Shown here: in pieces, positions 25,986 through 36,556 of the stretch | Numbering within the stretch: position 1 is the first letter of the stretch | How the letters are laid out: each line of letters opens with the position of its first letter | Program-made: the position numbers and the translations under genes | The notes under the pieces: model-generated | The model's input: only the letters and a program-made list of their open reading frames with translations | Told to the model about the DNA's origin: nothing | Database searches by the model: none | NCBI RefSeq assembly: GCF_000209165.1 | Contig: NC_009045.1 | Coordinates: forward strand, 1,612,001 to 1,676,000 | Source: Scheffersomyces stipitis CBS 6054 | Taxonomy: Eukaryota > Ascomycota > Pichiomycetes > Serinales > Debaryomycetaceae | Direction: 5' to 3' | Length of the DNA: 64,000 nt

Positions 25986-26933
25986 TCACACAGTATCGCT
26001 AATTACACTATATGAGACATCGCTGTGGGTTGGCTGGAGATGATTTGATCTTGATCTGTTTTCTTCCGTGAGTTCATCTTGCTGTTCTTTGAGGGTGAAA
26101 ATAGGATAGTAACTCTTTCTGTTCTTTAACGAAGGGAACAACCGGTAGTAGGACCAGAATGCAGCCACTAATCCGATCAAACTACCGATAAAAACATCAA
26201 CAAAATGATGTCTGTAGTCCTGTGTTCTACTCAATGCTATGAAAGCTGCACCTAAAGTAGGAATGAAACTAATTATTGTTCTCCAGCTTCCTACAGAATC
26301 ATTCCCAGCCACCAACTGACCAGCCAACCAAAGGGAACTATACGAGAGCCCAGCAAAACTGAGTGACGAGTGGCCAGAAGGGGTTGTTCTGAATCCGTCG
26401 TATAAACGGCTCATGTTGTCGGTGGTGCAAACATCTTTTGCATACACTAAAACGTTCTTAGGCGTGCCGTCTTTAGGTACACATCTAGCTAAAAAATCTG
26501 GTCTGTGTCTACCAATTTGATTTTTGATGATATCCGTGAACACACTAGTTGTTGCTACCGAAAGCAAAAGACCAATCACAGACGTATACATCACGTACAT
26601 CTTGTATTTGGGTCTGGTTATCACCAAGGAAACAGAAACCAACAATGTAAGCGGAAACCACAAGGCATACAAGAACAACTGGCTGCCTGACACTCTTTCC
26701 TTCTCGGCAAAGGGATGACTTATGGTGATGTCGTTGACATAAAACTGCCTTTCGAAAGGTTTGTCATTGTATGTCACTACATAAATAACTCCCAAAATTA
26801 TTAATGTAAAGATATCTGTGATTCTCCATTTGAAGAAGAAAGACTTTGGATTCAAACTCCCAGTCAACCTGTTCAAAGTCTTATCCTTGTGGAAATAATT
26901 GACGATATCATACAATGTTTCTTGGATCGACAT
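25986..26933 (-). CDS. DPP1: PAP2-type lipid phosphatase (diacylglycerol pyrophosphate phosphatase)
   Basis: Integral membrane phosphatase of the lipid phosphate phosphatase family; yeast Dpp1 acts on diacylglycerol pyrophosphate and phosphatidate in the vacuole membrane. The 315 residues contain about six membrane segments and all three catalytic motifs: KNQIGRHRP (K-x6-RP), TPSGHSSLSF (PSGH) and SRTQDYRHHFVDV (SR-x5-H-x3-D). Residues needed for catalysis are present. The C-terminal 45 residues are polar, cytosolic and rich in Ser/His. LPP1 is the alternative name; length and motif spacing favour DPP1. Confidence 0.9.
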   Translation of the reverse strand: MSIQETLYDIVNYFHKDKTLNRLTGSLNPKSFFFKWRITDIFTLIILGVIYVVTYNDKPFERQFYVNDITISHPFAEKERVSGSQLFLYALWFPLTLLVSVSLVITRPKYKMYVMYTSVIGLLLSVATTSVFTDIIKNQIGRHRPDFLARCVPKDGTPKNVLVYAKDVCTTDNMSRLYDGFRTTPSGHSSLSFAGLSYSSLWLAGQLVAGNDSVGSWRTIISFIPTLGAAFIALSRTQDYRHHFVDVFIGSLIGLVAAFWSYYRLFPSLKNRKSYYPIFTLKEQQDELTEENRSRSNHLQPTHSDVSYSVISDTV

Positions 26934-27582
26934 CTTGAATGAAATAATGTAAATGAAAGTAGTCCCTGAGTGGTGTAGGGTCTCGACTTAGAGTTGTCTA
27001 ATACTCGAGAATTCTCACAATTAGAAGCTAAAGGGGTTAATTCAGTTATTTTGCAATAATTAAGCCCGGCAGCGCTAGGTACAGCAGAACACGAAGTAAG
27101 CACAGAAAAAGTGTAAATGAAGCAAGAAGCACAACAAAGTACGTTCTGCACGAATTAAGTACAGCACACAGCGACAGGAGCTAAACTCTAAACGTATGAT
27201 GTGGAGTTGATCCAACTAACCGCCGACAGTTGCTTTCGATTCTGGCTGGATAGGCTATGTTTGTTGAGTCTGTGACGTCTTCTGAATTTCTGGAGGAATT
27301 GGGAACAATCCTGTGTGGGGAGCTGCAATCCGTGTGCTCTGCGTAATTCACTGCGTTTTTTAAGTATGGTATAGTGCAAGATCACGATTCGGGCCAAAAT
27401 TGGTGGATATGACCTCGTTCATTGCAATCTGACCAAGTTTCACTACAAAATACTTATCGAGCTGTCCCAAGAGGGCCGAAAATGGTTGGAATGGTGATCT
27501 GAAACTCATATTCACACAATTGATGGAATGGCAAAAGAGTGTCTGTAACAAGTGAAATAGAGGTCTATATTTAACCTTCGTG

Positions 27583-27645
27583 GTCCTGTAGGGTCACACG
27601 CACAGTACAGGAACCAGAGTTCTCGGTATCATTTTCCTACAGGAC
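27583..27645. repeat. Inverted repeat GTCCTGTAGG, 43-base loop
   Basis: GTCCTGTAGG (27583-27592) and its exact complement CCTACAGGAC (27636-27645). A smaller GAAC/GTTC pair sits inside the loop. Confidence 0.6.
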
Positions 27646-29133
27646 ATGCTATTATCTGGAGAAGAATGGAAGTAGCATATCCTACGTAGTAAGCTCAGGC
27701 ACCGGTATTCGACGGCATATTGGGGTAATGCAAAGAAAGGAGAATTGAATTGCCGAACGAAGCGAACAAAGGGAGGTTAGTTGCCATTTTACGAATATTG
27801 TGAAGTGGGCTGGTAATTGAGACTTGTCGCAAGGTTCGGGGTTGGAAGGTGGGGGTTAGGTATCTGTCAGTGCACATCCAACTTCTGGTAGATTTCGGCC
27901 TAAACCGATCGCAAGTAAGAAAAAAGTCTTTTTAGACGAAGTATAAAAGATAATGACCTTCAAACATGAATCCGGTCGACTAGAGTGAAATTCGTCTGAA
28001 ATGGTCTTGCTAGATGTTGGTGAATATGTAGGGGATAATAATAATCATGTACTAAATGTCCCTTGAATGTATTGAACGCTGTAATTAGCCTACAGAAGGC
28101 TATTCCCTCACTGAAACAACAATGTACTAATGTATAATCTGAAAATTTTATGTATAGCTGAAATTAGATGCGGAAGAAGTTAAACATTCTGCAATTACAA
28201 GCAAACACTCAGTACTCGGTAAATACCGTGACTAGGAACTTCACCCATACCTCACCCGTTATTAATTGCATCCTGTAGAATTTAACACCTGCATACAGGT
28301 TTGATTTGATTTCGAGTTGATTTCAATTTGGAAAATATTTTCTTCAATATGCACATAATTTGTTGTTTATAGTTATATGAAGTCTTTTTATTTTTTGTTT
28401 GTTTGTTTGCTTGAATCTTTTTTTATGATTTGGCCCACAAAGCGCTTCGAGACTTTAGTTCTGTAAAACAGGGCGAAAGGTACATGTCGAGAAGTTATCG
28501 GAGTGTAAGTGTAGTCTCAAATTTTGTATCAGTCCTCGACGGGCTCAAACGAAGAATCATACATGCAAGCAACAAAAGGAGGGACGGGAGTAGCGGCCAA
28601 TGCATTAGTCGCTAAAGTACTGCTTAGAGCAAGAAATAAAACAAACACCGAGCAATCTATAGGACCTAGCGAACTATAATTGGTTGGTAGTAGACTCCCT
28701 GACCCGATCAAATACCCAACAAAAACGCCAATCGCTGATCACACAAGGGGTATAGTCTATGGCCAGGAAAATATTGTCATCTTATCAATATGATTTTTTT
28801 CGATGAGCAAAATCCCAATTTAAGGTTTAGAGATCGTTGGCTGTTCCATGAGCGATCGGCATAATTGGAAATTTGTGCATACTGCAGAATATGAAGGGCG
28901 ATTAGGTTTGGAAACGCAGTCCCGACTAAGTTCAAGTAGCTGGTTGTGATGTTGACGCTGGAGCTTCCATTGTGACGACAAAAGTGTAAAGCTCGCCCCT
29001 CGTACATTAACCCCCTTATTAACAGCCCCTGGATGGTCAAATTTGGCTTCACCATTACCATAGCGGGAACATGTTAGACACATTTGGCGCACGAAAAAAA
29101 GGGTGGTTCTGTTGCATGAAACTTCGTCTAAGT

Positions 29134-29139
29134 CACGTG
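29134..29139 (+). promoter_or_regulatory. CACGTG in the gene-free region
   Basis: AGTCACGTGATC, Cbf1-type core, far from any called gene start. Confidence 0.2.
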
Positions 29140-30112
29140 ATCGAGGAAGTGCCAAAAGCTGGATGCAAATCGGGCCAGATTCAGGCGATGAGCTGGGATG
29201 ACCGATGAATGACATCCGAGAAACAGCGGGGAGCAGCCAAGTGAGCTGCTTAGAATCGGAGGTGAATAAGCTTTTGAATCAAAACAAGGGCAGCGCAAAG
29301 AATTAGTGCGTTGGCGGCTCTGTGCCTGAAGATAAATTGTATGAATAAAGTGGGCGGCGACAGGAAGATAAATTCGAGTTTAGATCGAGACTAAAAAACT
29401 GTACTTGACGGACAGCAGATAGCGTTTTGGGGAGAGTGTATCGATGGTTTGGGGAATTGGAATAGAGAAAGCGGGATGGGTAAGTCGATTCGTGTGGTCG
29501 AGGATGTGGAATCGAATACGAGGTGAGGCTATGAATTAGAGCAGTCAAGTTTTGAAACAATTGCTGATATTGTACAGTGCCATGATTTGATGAATACGAG
29601 AATTAGGTCCTTGGGATGATTCTCGAGGAGGAGCGTGAAATCAGATTTGGAAAGCAATGGCCGGATCAGGATTCTTAATTGCACAGGTTTGGGCATCCCT
29701 TAATTACGTACATAAATTAAATGCATTGACGAGACAAAGTGTCCAGTACAGCTGTCGTGTAGCTAGCAATAGGGAGACTAGGCATTGAAAAGTGTAGCAT
29801 ATGAGATAGATTCTAGTGTGTGTATTTTTAAAATATCATAGTATAACTGAATATGAAAAAATGCAGATAGACTTTATTATGCTGTTTATCGATATCGGTA
29901 CATGGGCCATATCAGTTTATTGGCTCTATCAGTAAATGGAGTTATTGTCGTAGCGTGATAGTGGCATGCTGTCATAATAGTGGCACAATGCTCGCCATCA
30001 TGGCCACAAAGCGCGGGACTAGGTTAGCTATCCTCCAGCAGTACCCCAGTTTCCCTACTTTTGTGGTGCTAGAATTCCTCGAGAACTGCGATGGGCAAAA
30101 CGGTTATCCTCG

Positions 30113-30138
30113 ACGCGGATCAAGGCATCGATCCGTGT
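30113..30138. repeat. Hairpin, 9-bp stem
   Basis: ACGCGGATC pairs with GATCCGTGT (one G-U) around an 8-base loop, inside the most GC-rich part of the gene-free region. Confidence 0.5.
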
Positions 30139-30368
30139 GCGGACGTTATGTGAAGTCCTGGGCTGGCTTTACACGCTGTGTGGGAGTTTGCTGGCTGCAA
30201 CTTGGCGCCCTGAACTAATGTGCACGGAGAACGAGCCAAATACAACGCAACGTTTATAGCATCAGCAGACCAGGTCCTGTTTAGACCAGGCGAGAATAGC
30301 GGTCTAAGAACTAAAAAATAAGTCCTCCGTCTCGACAAGGCTAGACCGTTGTCATTTGTTAGACGATT

Positions 30369-30453
30369 GCCGCCATATGGTGTACATGGCGGCTTTGGCG
30401 GTATAATTAAGGCAGGACGCTAGAGGCTGAGACTTTTGGCACAGTATGGCGGC
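30369..30453. promoter_or_regulatory. Cluster of three GCCGCCAT motifs
   Basis: GCCGCCAT at 30369-30376, and its complement ATGGCGGC at 30386-30393 and 30446-30453. The first two form an inverted repeat with a 9-base gap; the third reads TAGCCGCC on the minus strand, the core of the Ume6 URS1 element. About 1.9 kb upstream of the PPS1 ATG. Confidence 0.45.
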
Positions 30454-31039
30454 TAACGGCAGTTGATTCAGTGCGAACTTGAAATATTTTACCCGTTAAG
30501 TCAGGAACCTGCCCCAGGAGAAATCAACATAACTCCTTGAAACATTCGGAATCGTCAGTGTCAGAAACGGTTTGTGTCACAGCCTCTTACAGCACCGAGT
30601 AGTCTGTAGGGCGTCTTCCAGAAGATTAGATGTCATTATTATGGCCCAAGTCGATTGCTCCCACCTCCATTAGTCTTGCGTCTCGACGAAAAGGTCAATT
30701 TCGTAACCTTTCTGATCTTCTAATTATAGACGCCCGTAGCAACTTTTTGTTTTAGTCTCTGCCTTTTGTTTTGATTCTTATTTATCTGCCTCCATGTGAA
30801 AATTCGTGGCATTGCTTGATGATTCTTTGCTCATCTCTGCTCGTAAATCTGGATCATTGGATCCAGAGCTCCGATCTGAACTCTTCGAGTTTTAGACGAG
30901 CACCTCACAATTCACATTCTCAGACGAGAGCCAAATTTCGACTCTCGCCATTTATGAAGAGGCTGATCCTCTTCGAGCCCTGGCGCTCTGCTGCTGGGCT
31001 CGGCCAGTAGTCACTGCCACATGTTTCCGAGGAATTGCC

Positions 31040-31072
31040 AACACCAGTTCTATACCTTTTGGTACTGGTGTT
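31040..31072. repeat. Hairpin with bulge, TTTT loop
   Basis: AACACCAG and TACC pair with GGTA and CTGGTGTT around TTTT, giving 12 bp interrupted by a 5-base bulge (TTCTA). The palindrome TGCGTACGCA follows at 31076-31085. Confidence 0.55.
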
Positions 31073-32307
31073 TCGTGCGTACGCATTGTCTCACAGCCTT
31101 AGTCAGACTCGAACTACTATATGCCTCCCTGGACCGTTGAAAATTCTCTGCAGCCTCCATATTTCAGTCTCGAGATGACTTAGTCTGAAAATTCCACCAC
31201 CAACAGTATATGTATGGAAATTCCATACGCATATGCCATGTACGTTCTATACATCTGGATGAGCCGCTGTCCATACGTCTGTGGTTAGAAGCACAACCTG
31301 TTCAGTTTTCTTCTGTTCTGTTCTGTACTCTCTGCTTGTTTCGCGCTGGCTCTAGCTATTCTCGCTACACTCATCAGTTCTCGCTATTCGCTTGTGACAC
31401 TACAGTAACTAAGTAAAAAATCTCCTCGCTCCATCCTTTAGGATCCACACGTACTTCCTTAAAAAATTTGTTATCTTATCAGTATTGTAGTCATTCTTTA
31501 TGAATGTGGAGTATTCTGTGTCTGCACTCGTAGGAGTTTTTCGTAATAGACATCTGATTCGCCTAAACTGTGGTGGTACGACGCCAGTGACCACGCCAAG
31601 TCCCCTTCTCCTATCCGTCGGTGAACCTGCCAATGTCTAATCTATAATATCTCACACAGTCATACCGATCATATACCAATACCACTATCTTTATAGTATT
31701 ATACTTACATCTTTTACATATACCCGTACTCTTAACAAAGTCACAAAAACACATTCTGGCTTCAACAGCTCCGAAGTTTTATACAAACTTCTGTCATACA
31801 AAACTACACCATAGATACGCTACTCAACATCGTCATTCGATATCATTCCATTTTATATCGTCCAGAATACGCTGTTTAGACCACAAACACTGTCTACGTC
31901 ATCGATACCATACAATATCTAACAGTGTACCTTCTTTTTCCTTTCAATTCCCACTCGGTCTAATACTCAACTGCTACAGGACCTTCTCGGTAAACCCTGT
32001 CTAGATCGAATTCCATTCCTGTGCCTTATCTGGTGACAATTCTCCAGCTTCGATTCTTATCTACTTGCAGAACTATTATAACATTGTAGCCACTGTTCTT
32101 CAAGGCTTATCTGTCGGCGCCTAGTTTACTCCCTCTACTTTATATTCCTTCCATTTTATCTACAACTCATCTGCTGGCAGCAACTCACCAGCCTTAATAC
32201 GTGACACATTCTCGCTGCTGGTAACTACTTTTTCCCCCTCTTCGAATTTCATTTTCGTTTCCACACCATTTTCACCACAGCAATCTCCGGACTTTCTGAA
32301 TGCTAAA

Positions 32308-35300
32308 ATGGCCATTCAGAGCAGCTCTCTCCAGGGCCCCATCATGACTTCATCGTCCACAGAATCGCAGTCGTTGTTGCCGCGGTTGCTGCTGCTGACT
32401 TCCATACCTCTGAAGGCTTCTTCTGAAGTGGAAAGCCTTCGTTCTAGCTCAAGTGCCGACAAGCTATCCACGGCTCTTTCAATTGGAAACACCAATAGTA
32501 ATAGCAGCAGCAGTATTAATATCAGTATAAGTAATAATGCCGATAAGAATACCAATGGAAAGAGCAATTCTAATACTAGTACCATTATCAAGAAGGACTT
32601 CGACGATGATTTTCAAGAAATAGATTCGGGCTCTGGATCTAGTTCTTCAGTCACTTTCCATTCTCCCCATTCCAGCATAAACACTAATATCAGTAATAGC
32701 TCTTCCAATGGATCGTCTACTTCCACATCTTCAACATTATTACTTAGTGTACCTCGGTCCAGTTTTGTAAATAATCCAACAGAGTCTGAATGCAATTCTC
32801 GCTCTGCTCCCATGAACATGACTCCGTCTATACGGTCTGCACTGCATTCATCTTGTTCCTCTGTGACATCTATAACTTCTAATCAAACTGTAAATGCAGC
32901 TCCACCTTCCATACGGTCTTCAAAACGATCGTCTTCGTCTTCAAACGATCTTTTGTATGAACGAGACCGTTTCAGAGCTCGATTACAGACATTTAACAAC
33001 ACGGTAGAGGGAACTGTATCAAGCTGTGATCCTCTTCTAGAAGATGATATCGATCTAGACTCACCGGCCTGTGATGTATGCGATGGAATCGGGTTCAAAA
33101 CCGCGAAGTTGAACTTCAATCATCTGCCCAGCCTTGGCTACAGGGATTATACCAATTTTGAAGCTGAATCAGTTTCGCCATTGGACGCTTCTTCCAAATT
33201 CTACAGTAGATTGCAGGATTATGCCGTAGCACAGAACATAAGTTCAGCCATAATAAAATCTGTATCTATTCCCCATTTGAAGCACATATTCTTGTGGTAC
33301 TTCAACAAACCTTTACCCAACACAAACGACATGTTCCCATGGTTGCACGGCTTAAACAAGGATAATTTTGCACAGAAGTCATTCTTCTTATACCAGCAGC
33401 AGCAGTTGCAGCAGAAGTTGGCAAAAAAGAGCTTGGCCAATATTCCCAATGCTCCGGTGCCAGCACCATCTCAACCTGACAACATATTTCATGATTACAA
33501 TCTTGAAAAGCCGAAGAACATTCGTTTCTTGATGTGTATTAACTTTGGTGAGGAAGATAGTAACCACGAAGTGGTCTTGCGTAATACGGTGAAGCTCAAT
33601 GAAATTCTCCAGAGAATAGAAGTATCTCGAATTGAAGTCCGCAATACTATTGGTGATATATTGAAGAAAATAGATATTGATACAAATGCGGAGGTATTAG
33701 TGCAAGATTGTATCAAGTTGAATTGTTTGCCGATATTTTTGGATCTTGACCCAGACCGCGGTATTTCGCTCAGAAACTTTCATATACAAGTTTCGAAGTT
33801 GTCGACATGTTCCGATTTCTTACTCTACGGGCAAAACGCAGACCATGATTTAGTTGAGAGTATGTCGAGAGTCTTGTGGTTGGCACAGAGATACGAAGCA
33901 TTTTTGAGACATGACAATGTTACACACTACAATGTATTTGTTCTTGACGATGATATAGGGCAGCTTAGCAGTTCGATCTCATCGCCAGCCTCAATGACAA
34001 ACTTGTCTAAGCTAGAATCGAAGTACTTATGGGACAAATACCAACAATTCCAACAACTGTTGCAACACCATGGTCCACCAAAGATTGTTACTCAAAAGAC
34101 AGAGTATCCAGCATTAGTATGGGACAACGACTATCAAATCAAGGAAAAGATTGAAACTACACGCATGTCTTCCGCTACAAAATTGAACAATAATGTTTGG
34201 GTGGGAAATTACTGGGACTTCCAGATTATGATGACTTATTTACTAGAGAATGACTCCTCGTTTCTCGAATCTCGTTTCCAAAAGCAGTTCTCGCTGTTGC
34301 CCCTCAAGAACCTCTACTGCAATCCCGAGAACTCTATTGTAACCAACACCAATCTATCGAACAACTTGTTAGATTACCTTTCTTTGCCTAGAGCCAATTG
34401 GCGATTATTTATTTATTGTCATAACGATGCTACGTTCCCAGATCTATCTAACCTTTCGTCTCTATTGTTCAAGTACACGATTTCTTCGAGGCTCCCAGAT
34501 GACTTTGAACAACCCGAGTACCATATCTTGGAGTTCCCTCCTTCTGGTGCGATCGGTATTGGCGATTGTAAGAAAGATAACCTCATGTCCATCATCAATA
34601 CTTGTAAATTGATCTATTTATATTCGTCTTCAAGTTCTACTAATGCTTTGGCATCATTGATTTACTGTTCTGATGGCTACACTGAACTGTCGTTACTCGT
34701 ACTTTGCTATCTCATGTATGCTGAGAATCTTTCACTAGACAATGCCATGCTTGAGTTGCATTTGAAGTATGGCCGTCCGTTCTATATCTTCAACAGCGAT
34801 GTCCTAATCTTGAAGAAGCTTGAATCCTTGCTTCGTAAATTCAGCCCAGCCAATCCAGCTAATAACGACATTGCCTGGGCAACATTGGATAGTCTCACCA
34901 ACTTAGAAATTAATGAGCTATTGCTTGGTTCGTCCCAAATGAAAAACAGCAAGACCTTGAAATTGGGGTATATTGAAAACGATGAAGATTCTTCATCATC
35001 TTCTTCTTCTGACGACGATGATGACTTTATTCCGACTCCAGTTGACTGGGTAAAGGAAGTGGAAGGCTCGATTCCTTCCAAGATCTTGCCGTATTTGTAC
35101 CTTGGCTCTTTGAAACATGCTAATTGTTTGGCCTTGCTCAACAAGCTAGGAATCAAGAAGATCCTCTCTGTAGGCGAGCAGCTTGATTGGTTGAATGGGT
35201 ACAAGTTTCAGGAACATAATGATATTATTGTTGATGAGATCAACGGTGGGAGTATTGAGATGTACACAATCTCGCCATCTACTCCTCCCCACAAGAACAA

Positions 35301-35754
35301 GCAGCATAGTGCTTACCATCATACGACTATCGATACGGTGATGAAGGTAAACAACTTGGAAGATGATGGTATTGATGAATTGACGCGAGCCTTACCTACG
35401 ATTCTACAATTCATAGATGACGAGTACAAAAAATCAAACGGCAAAACCAAGATCTTGATCCATTGCCGAGTTGGAGTTAGTCGTTCTGCCACAGTGGTGA
35501 TTGCTGAAGTGATGAGGCGGTTGAAAGTAAACTTGCCCAATGCATATTTGTATGTACGAGTGAGACGGTTGAACATCATTATCCAGCCTAACTTGCGGTT
35601 CATGTACGAGTTATTCAAATGGGAAGAGCTGCAGAAACTCTTGGCCAAAGAAAAGGGAGATGAAAATGAGAAGACGGAGTACTTGCGAGAAATCGACTGG
35701 TTCATCATGTGCCGTGAGATTATGAAGTTGAATATCCCGTACTTGAACAATTGA
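32308..35754 (+). CDS. PPS1: Dual-specificity protein phosphatase Pps1
   Basis: Removes phosphate from Tyr and Ser/Thr; the S. cerevisiae protein acts around S phase. At 1148 residues it is much longer than the 807 of S. cerevisiae, mainly through a Ser/Asn-rich disordered N terminus (about 1-250). Then come a CDGIGF start to the conserved part, a first phosphatase-like domain and the catalytic domain with signature HCRVGVSRSATV (near 1052), preceded by an acidic Ser/Asp stretch and ILPYLYLGSL. The first domain has a decayed signature, CSDGYTEL at about 787, where Glu replaces the CX5R arginine, so it should be inactive. Start is the first ATG after a long CT-rich leader; ATG codon 13 is an alternative. 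Confidence 0.9.
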   Translation: MAIQSSSLQGPIMTSSSTESQSLLPRLLLLTSIPLKASSEVESLRSSSSADKLSTALSIGNTNSNSSSSINISISNNADKNTNGKSNSNTSTIIKKDFDDDFQEIDSGSGSSSSVTFHSPHSSINTNISNSSSNGSSTSTSSTLLLSVPRSSFVNNPTESECNSRSAPMNMTPSIRSALHSSCSSVTSITSNQTVNAAPPSIRSSKRSSSSSNDLLYERDRFRARLQTFNNTVEGTVSSCDPLLEDDIDLDSPACDVCDGIGFKTAKLNFNHLPSLGYRDYTNFEAESVSPLDASSKFYSRLQDYAVAQNISSAIIKSVSIPHLKHIFLWYFNKPLPNTNDMFPWLHGLNKDNFAQKSFFLYQQQQLQQKLAKKSLANIPNAPVPAPSQPDNIFHDYNLEKPKNIRFLMCINFGEEDSNHEVVLRNTVKLNEILQRIEVSRIEVRNTIGDILKKIDIDTNAEVLVQDCIKLNCLPIFLDLDPDRGISLRNFHIQVSKLSTCSDFLLYGQNADHDLVESMSRVLWLAQRYEAFLRHDNVTHYNVFVLDDDIGQLSSSISSPASMTNLSKLESKYLWDKYQQFQQLLQHHGPPKIVTQKTEYPALVWDNDYQIKEKIETTRMSSATKLNNNVWVGNYWDFQIMMTYLLENDSSFLESRFQKQFSLLPLKNLYCNPENSIVTNTNLSNNLLDYLSLPRANWRLFIYCHNDATFPDLSNLSSLLFKYTISSRLPDDFEQPEYHILEFPPSGAIGIGDCKKDNLMSIINTCKLIYLYSSSSSTNALASLIYCSDGYTELSLLVLCYLMYAENLSLDNAMLELHLKYGRPFYIFNSDVLILKKLESLLRKFSPANPANNDIAWATLDSLTNLEINELLLGSSQMKNSKTLKLGYIENDEDSSSSSSSDDDDDFIPTPVDWVKEVEGSIPSKILPYLYLGSLKHANCLALLNKLGIKKILSVGEQLDWLNGYKFQEHNDIIVDEINGGSIEMYTISPSTPPHKNKQHSAYHHTTIDTVMKVNNLEDDGIDELTRALPTILQFIDDEYKKSNGKTKILIHCRVGVSRSATVVIAEVMRRLKVNLPNAYLYVRVRRLNIIIQPNLRFMYELFKWEELQKLLAKEKGDENEKTEYLREIDWFIMCREIMKLNIPYLNN

Positions 35755-36556
35755 ATGTGTATATTAGCTAGACCAATGATCTATGTGTATAAATAGCTGT
35801 GAATAAGCTCATTAAATATTATATTATATTGTATAAGTAACTACTTATTTTGTACAGTATATCAATATTTAGTATCACCATCTGCTTTGTCTCTTATATC
35901 TTATATCTAAAAAGTTGTTCTACAGTGGTCTATCTATGGCTTGCTAGTTTGTATGCTATATTCTATTTATGAACTATACTTGGATTCCATTGTATGCCTA
36001 ATATTTGTCCCTTATTCATGTTCACTTTGTGTTAATCATATATCATATTAATACTTCTATCTGATACTCAAATGTTCATCCGTAGTAAAGATACCTCCTA
36101 TAATGAACAGTCTTTGCCAAGTCCTCTTTTTCGCACCCAGTCCAAAGGACCCAGCAAAAGACCCGTACCGCAAGACGCACGGAAAAATTTATTGAACACA
36201 ACAATTCTCACAGTTAACAGCGTTTCTGCGTTGGGCTGTTTCTTCTTTTGACTTCATTGCCCATTAGCATCCAAAGCAACTTTGATCGATCGCCAAAGCA
36301 TTGCCAATCGTCTCAATATCTAGCTTTATCGTCCTGCTTTTTTGTCCGGGCTTTTTAACATTGAAACCTGTCAATGGCAATATTCGATACTGATTCCTAA
36401 GTTCCATAATTGTATTAGTCTTATCTTCGATTAAGTTCCATAAACCTCCACAATCTTGCGTTATCTTTTATATCATTGATAGCCATTCAATATTTGGCAT
36501 TCTGATCTTAAAGAATCGTACAACAACTCGTATATCTCTTGACATTCTTAACAATC
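35755..36556. other. Intergenic region PPS1 / EAP1-like gene
   Basis: About 800 AT-rich bases between two plus-strand genes: the PPS1 terminator region (35755-36050) and the promoter of the next gene. No gene or repeat seen. Confidence 0.6.

Larger units (their letters stand above)
26934..32307. other. 5.4 kb gene-free region before PPS1
   Basis: No frame here has convincing protein character; the longest (28820-29215 and 28777-29061, minus) overlap each other in different frames. Base composition is unusual for this genome's spacers: two hand-counted 60-base samples (30001-30060 and 30121-30180) have 33 and 34 G+C, above 50%. It holds inverted repeats (27583-27645, 30113-30138, 31040-31072), a GCCGCCAT cluster (30369-30453), a CACGTG (29134), repeated GTCTCGA words (30329, 30680 and 31166) and, from about 31640, a CT-rich leader leading into PPS1. 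No tRNA, snRNA or LTR was identified. A long control region or noncoding RNA locus is possible. Confidence 0.6.

Noticed and set aside
29988..30218. 76-codon frame in the GC-rich part of the gene-free region
   Set aside because: Long frames are expected where GC is high; no domain, signal or family trait.
31095..31125. tRNA B-box-like AGTTCGAGTCT on the minus strand
   Set aside because: The flanking bases do not form a T stem and there is no A box at a suitable distance.
26934..32307. Centromere
   Set aside because: Centromeres in related yeasts tend to be GC-poor troughs or retroelement-rich; this region is locally GC-rich and without element ORFs.
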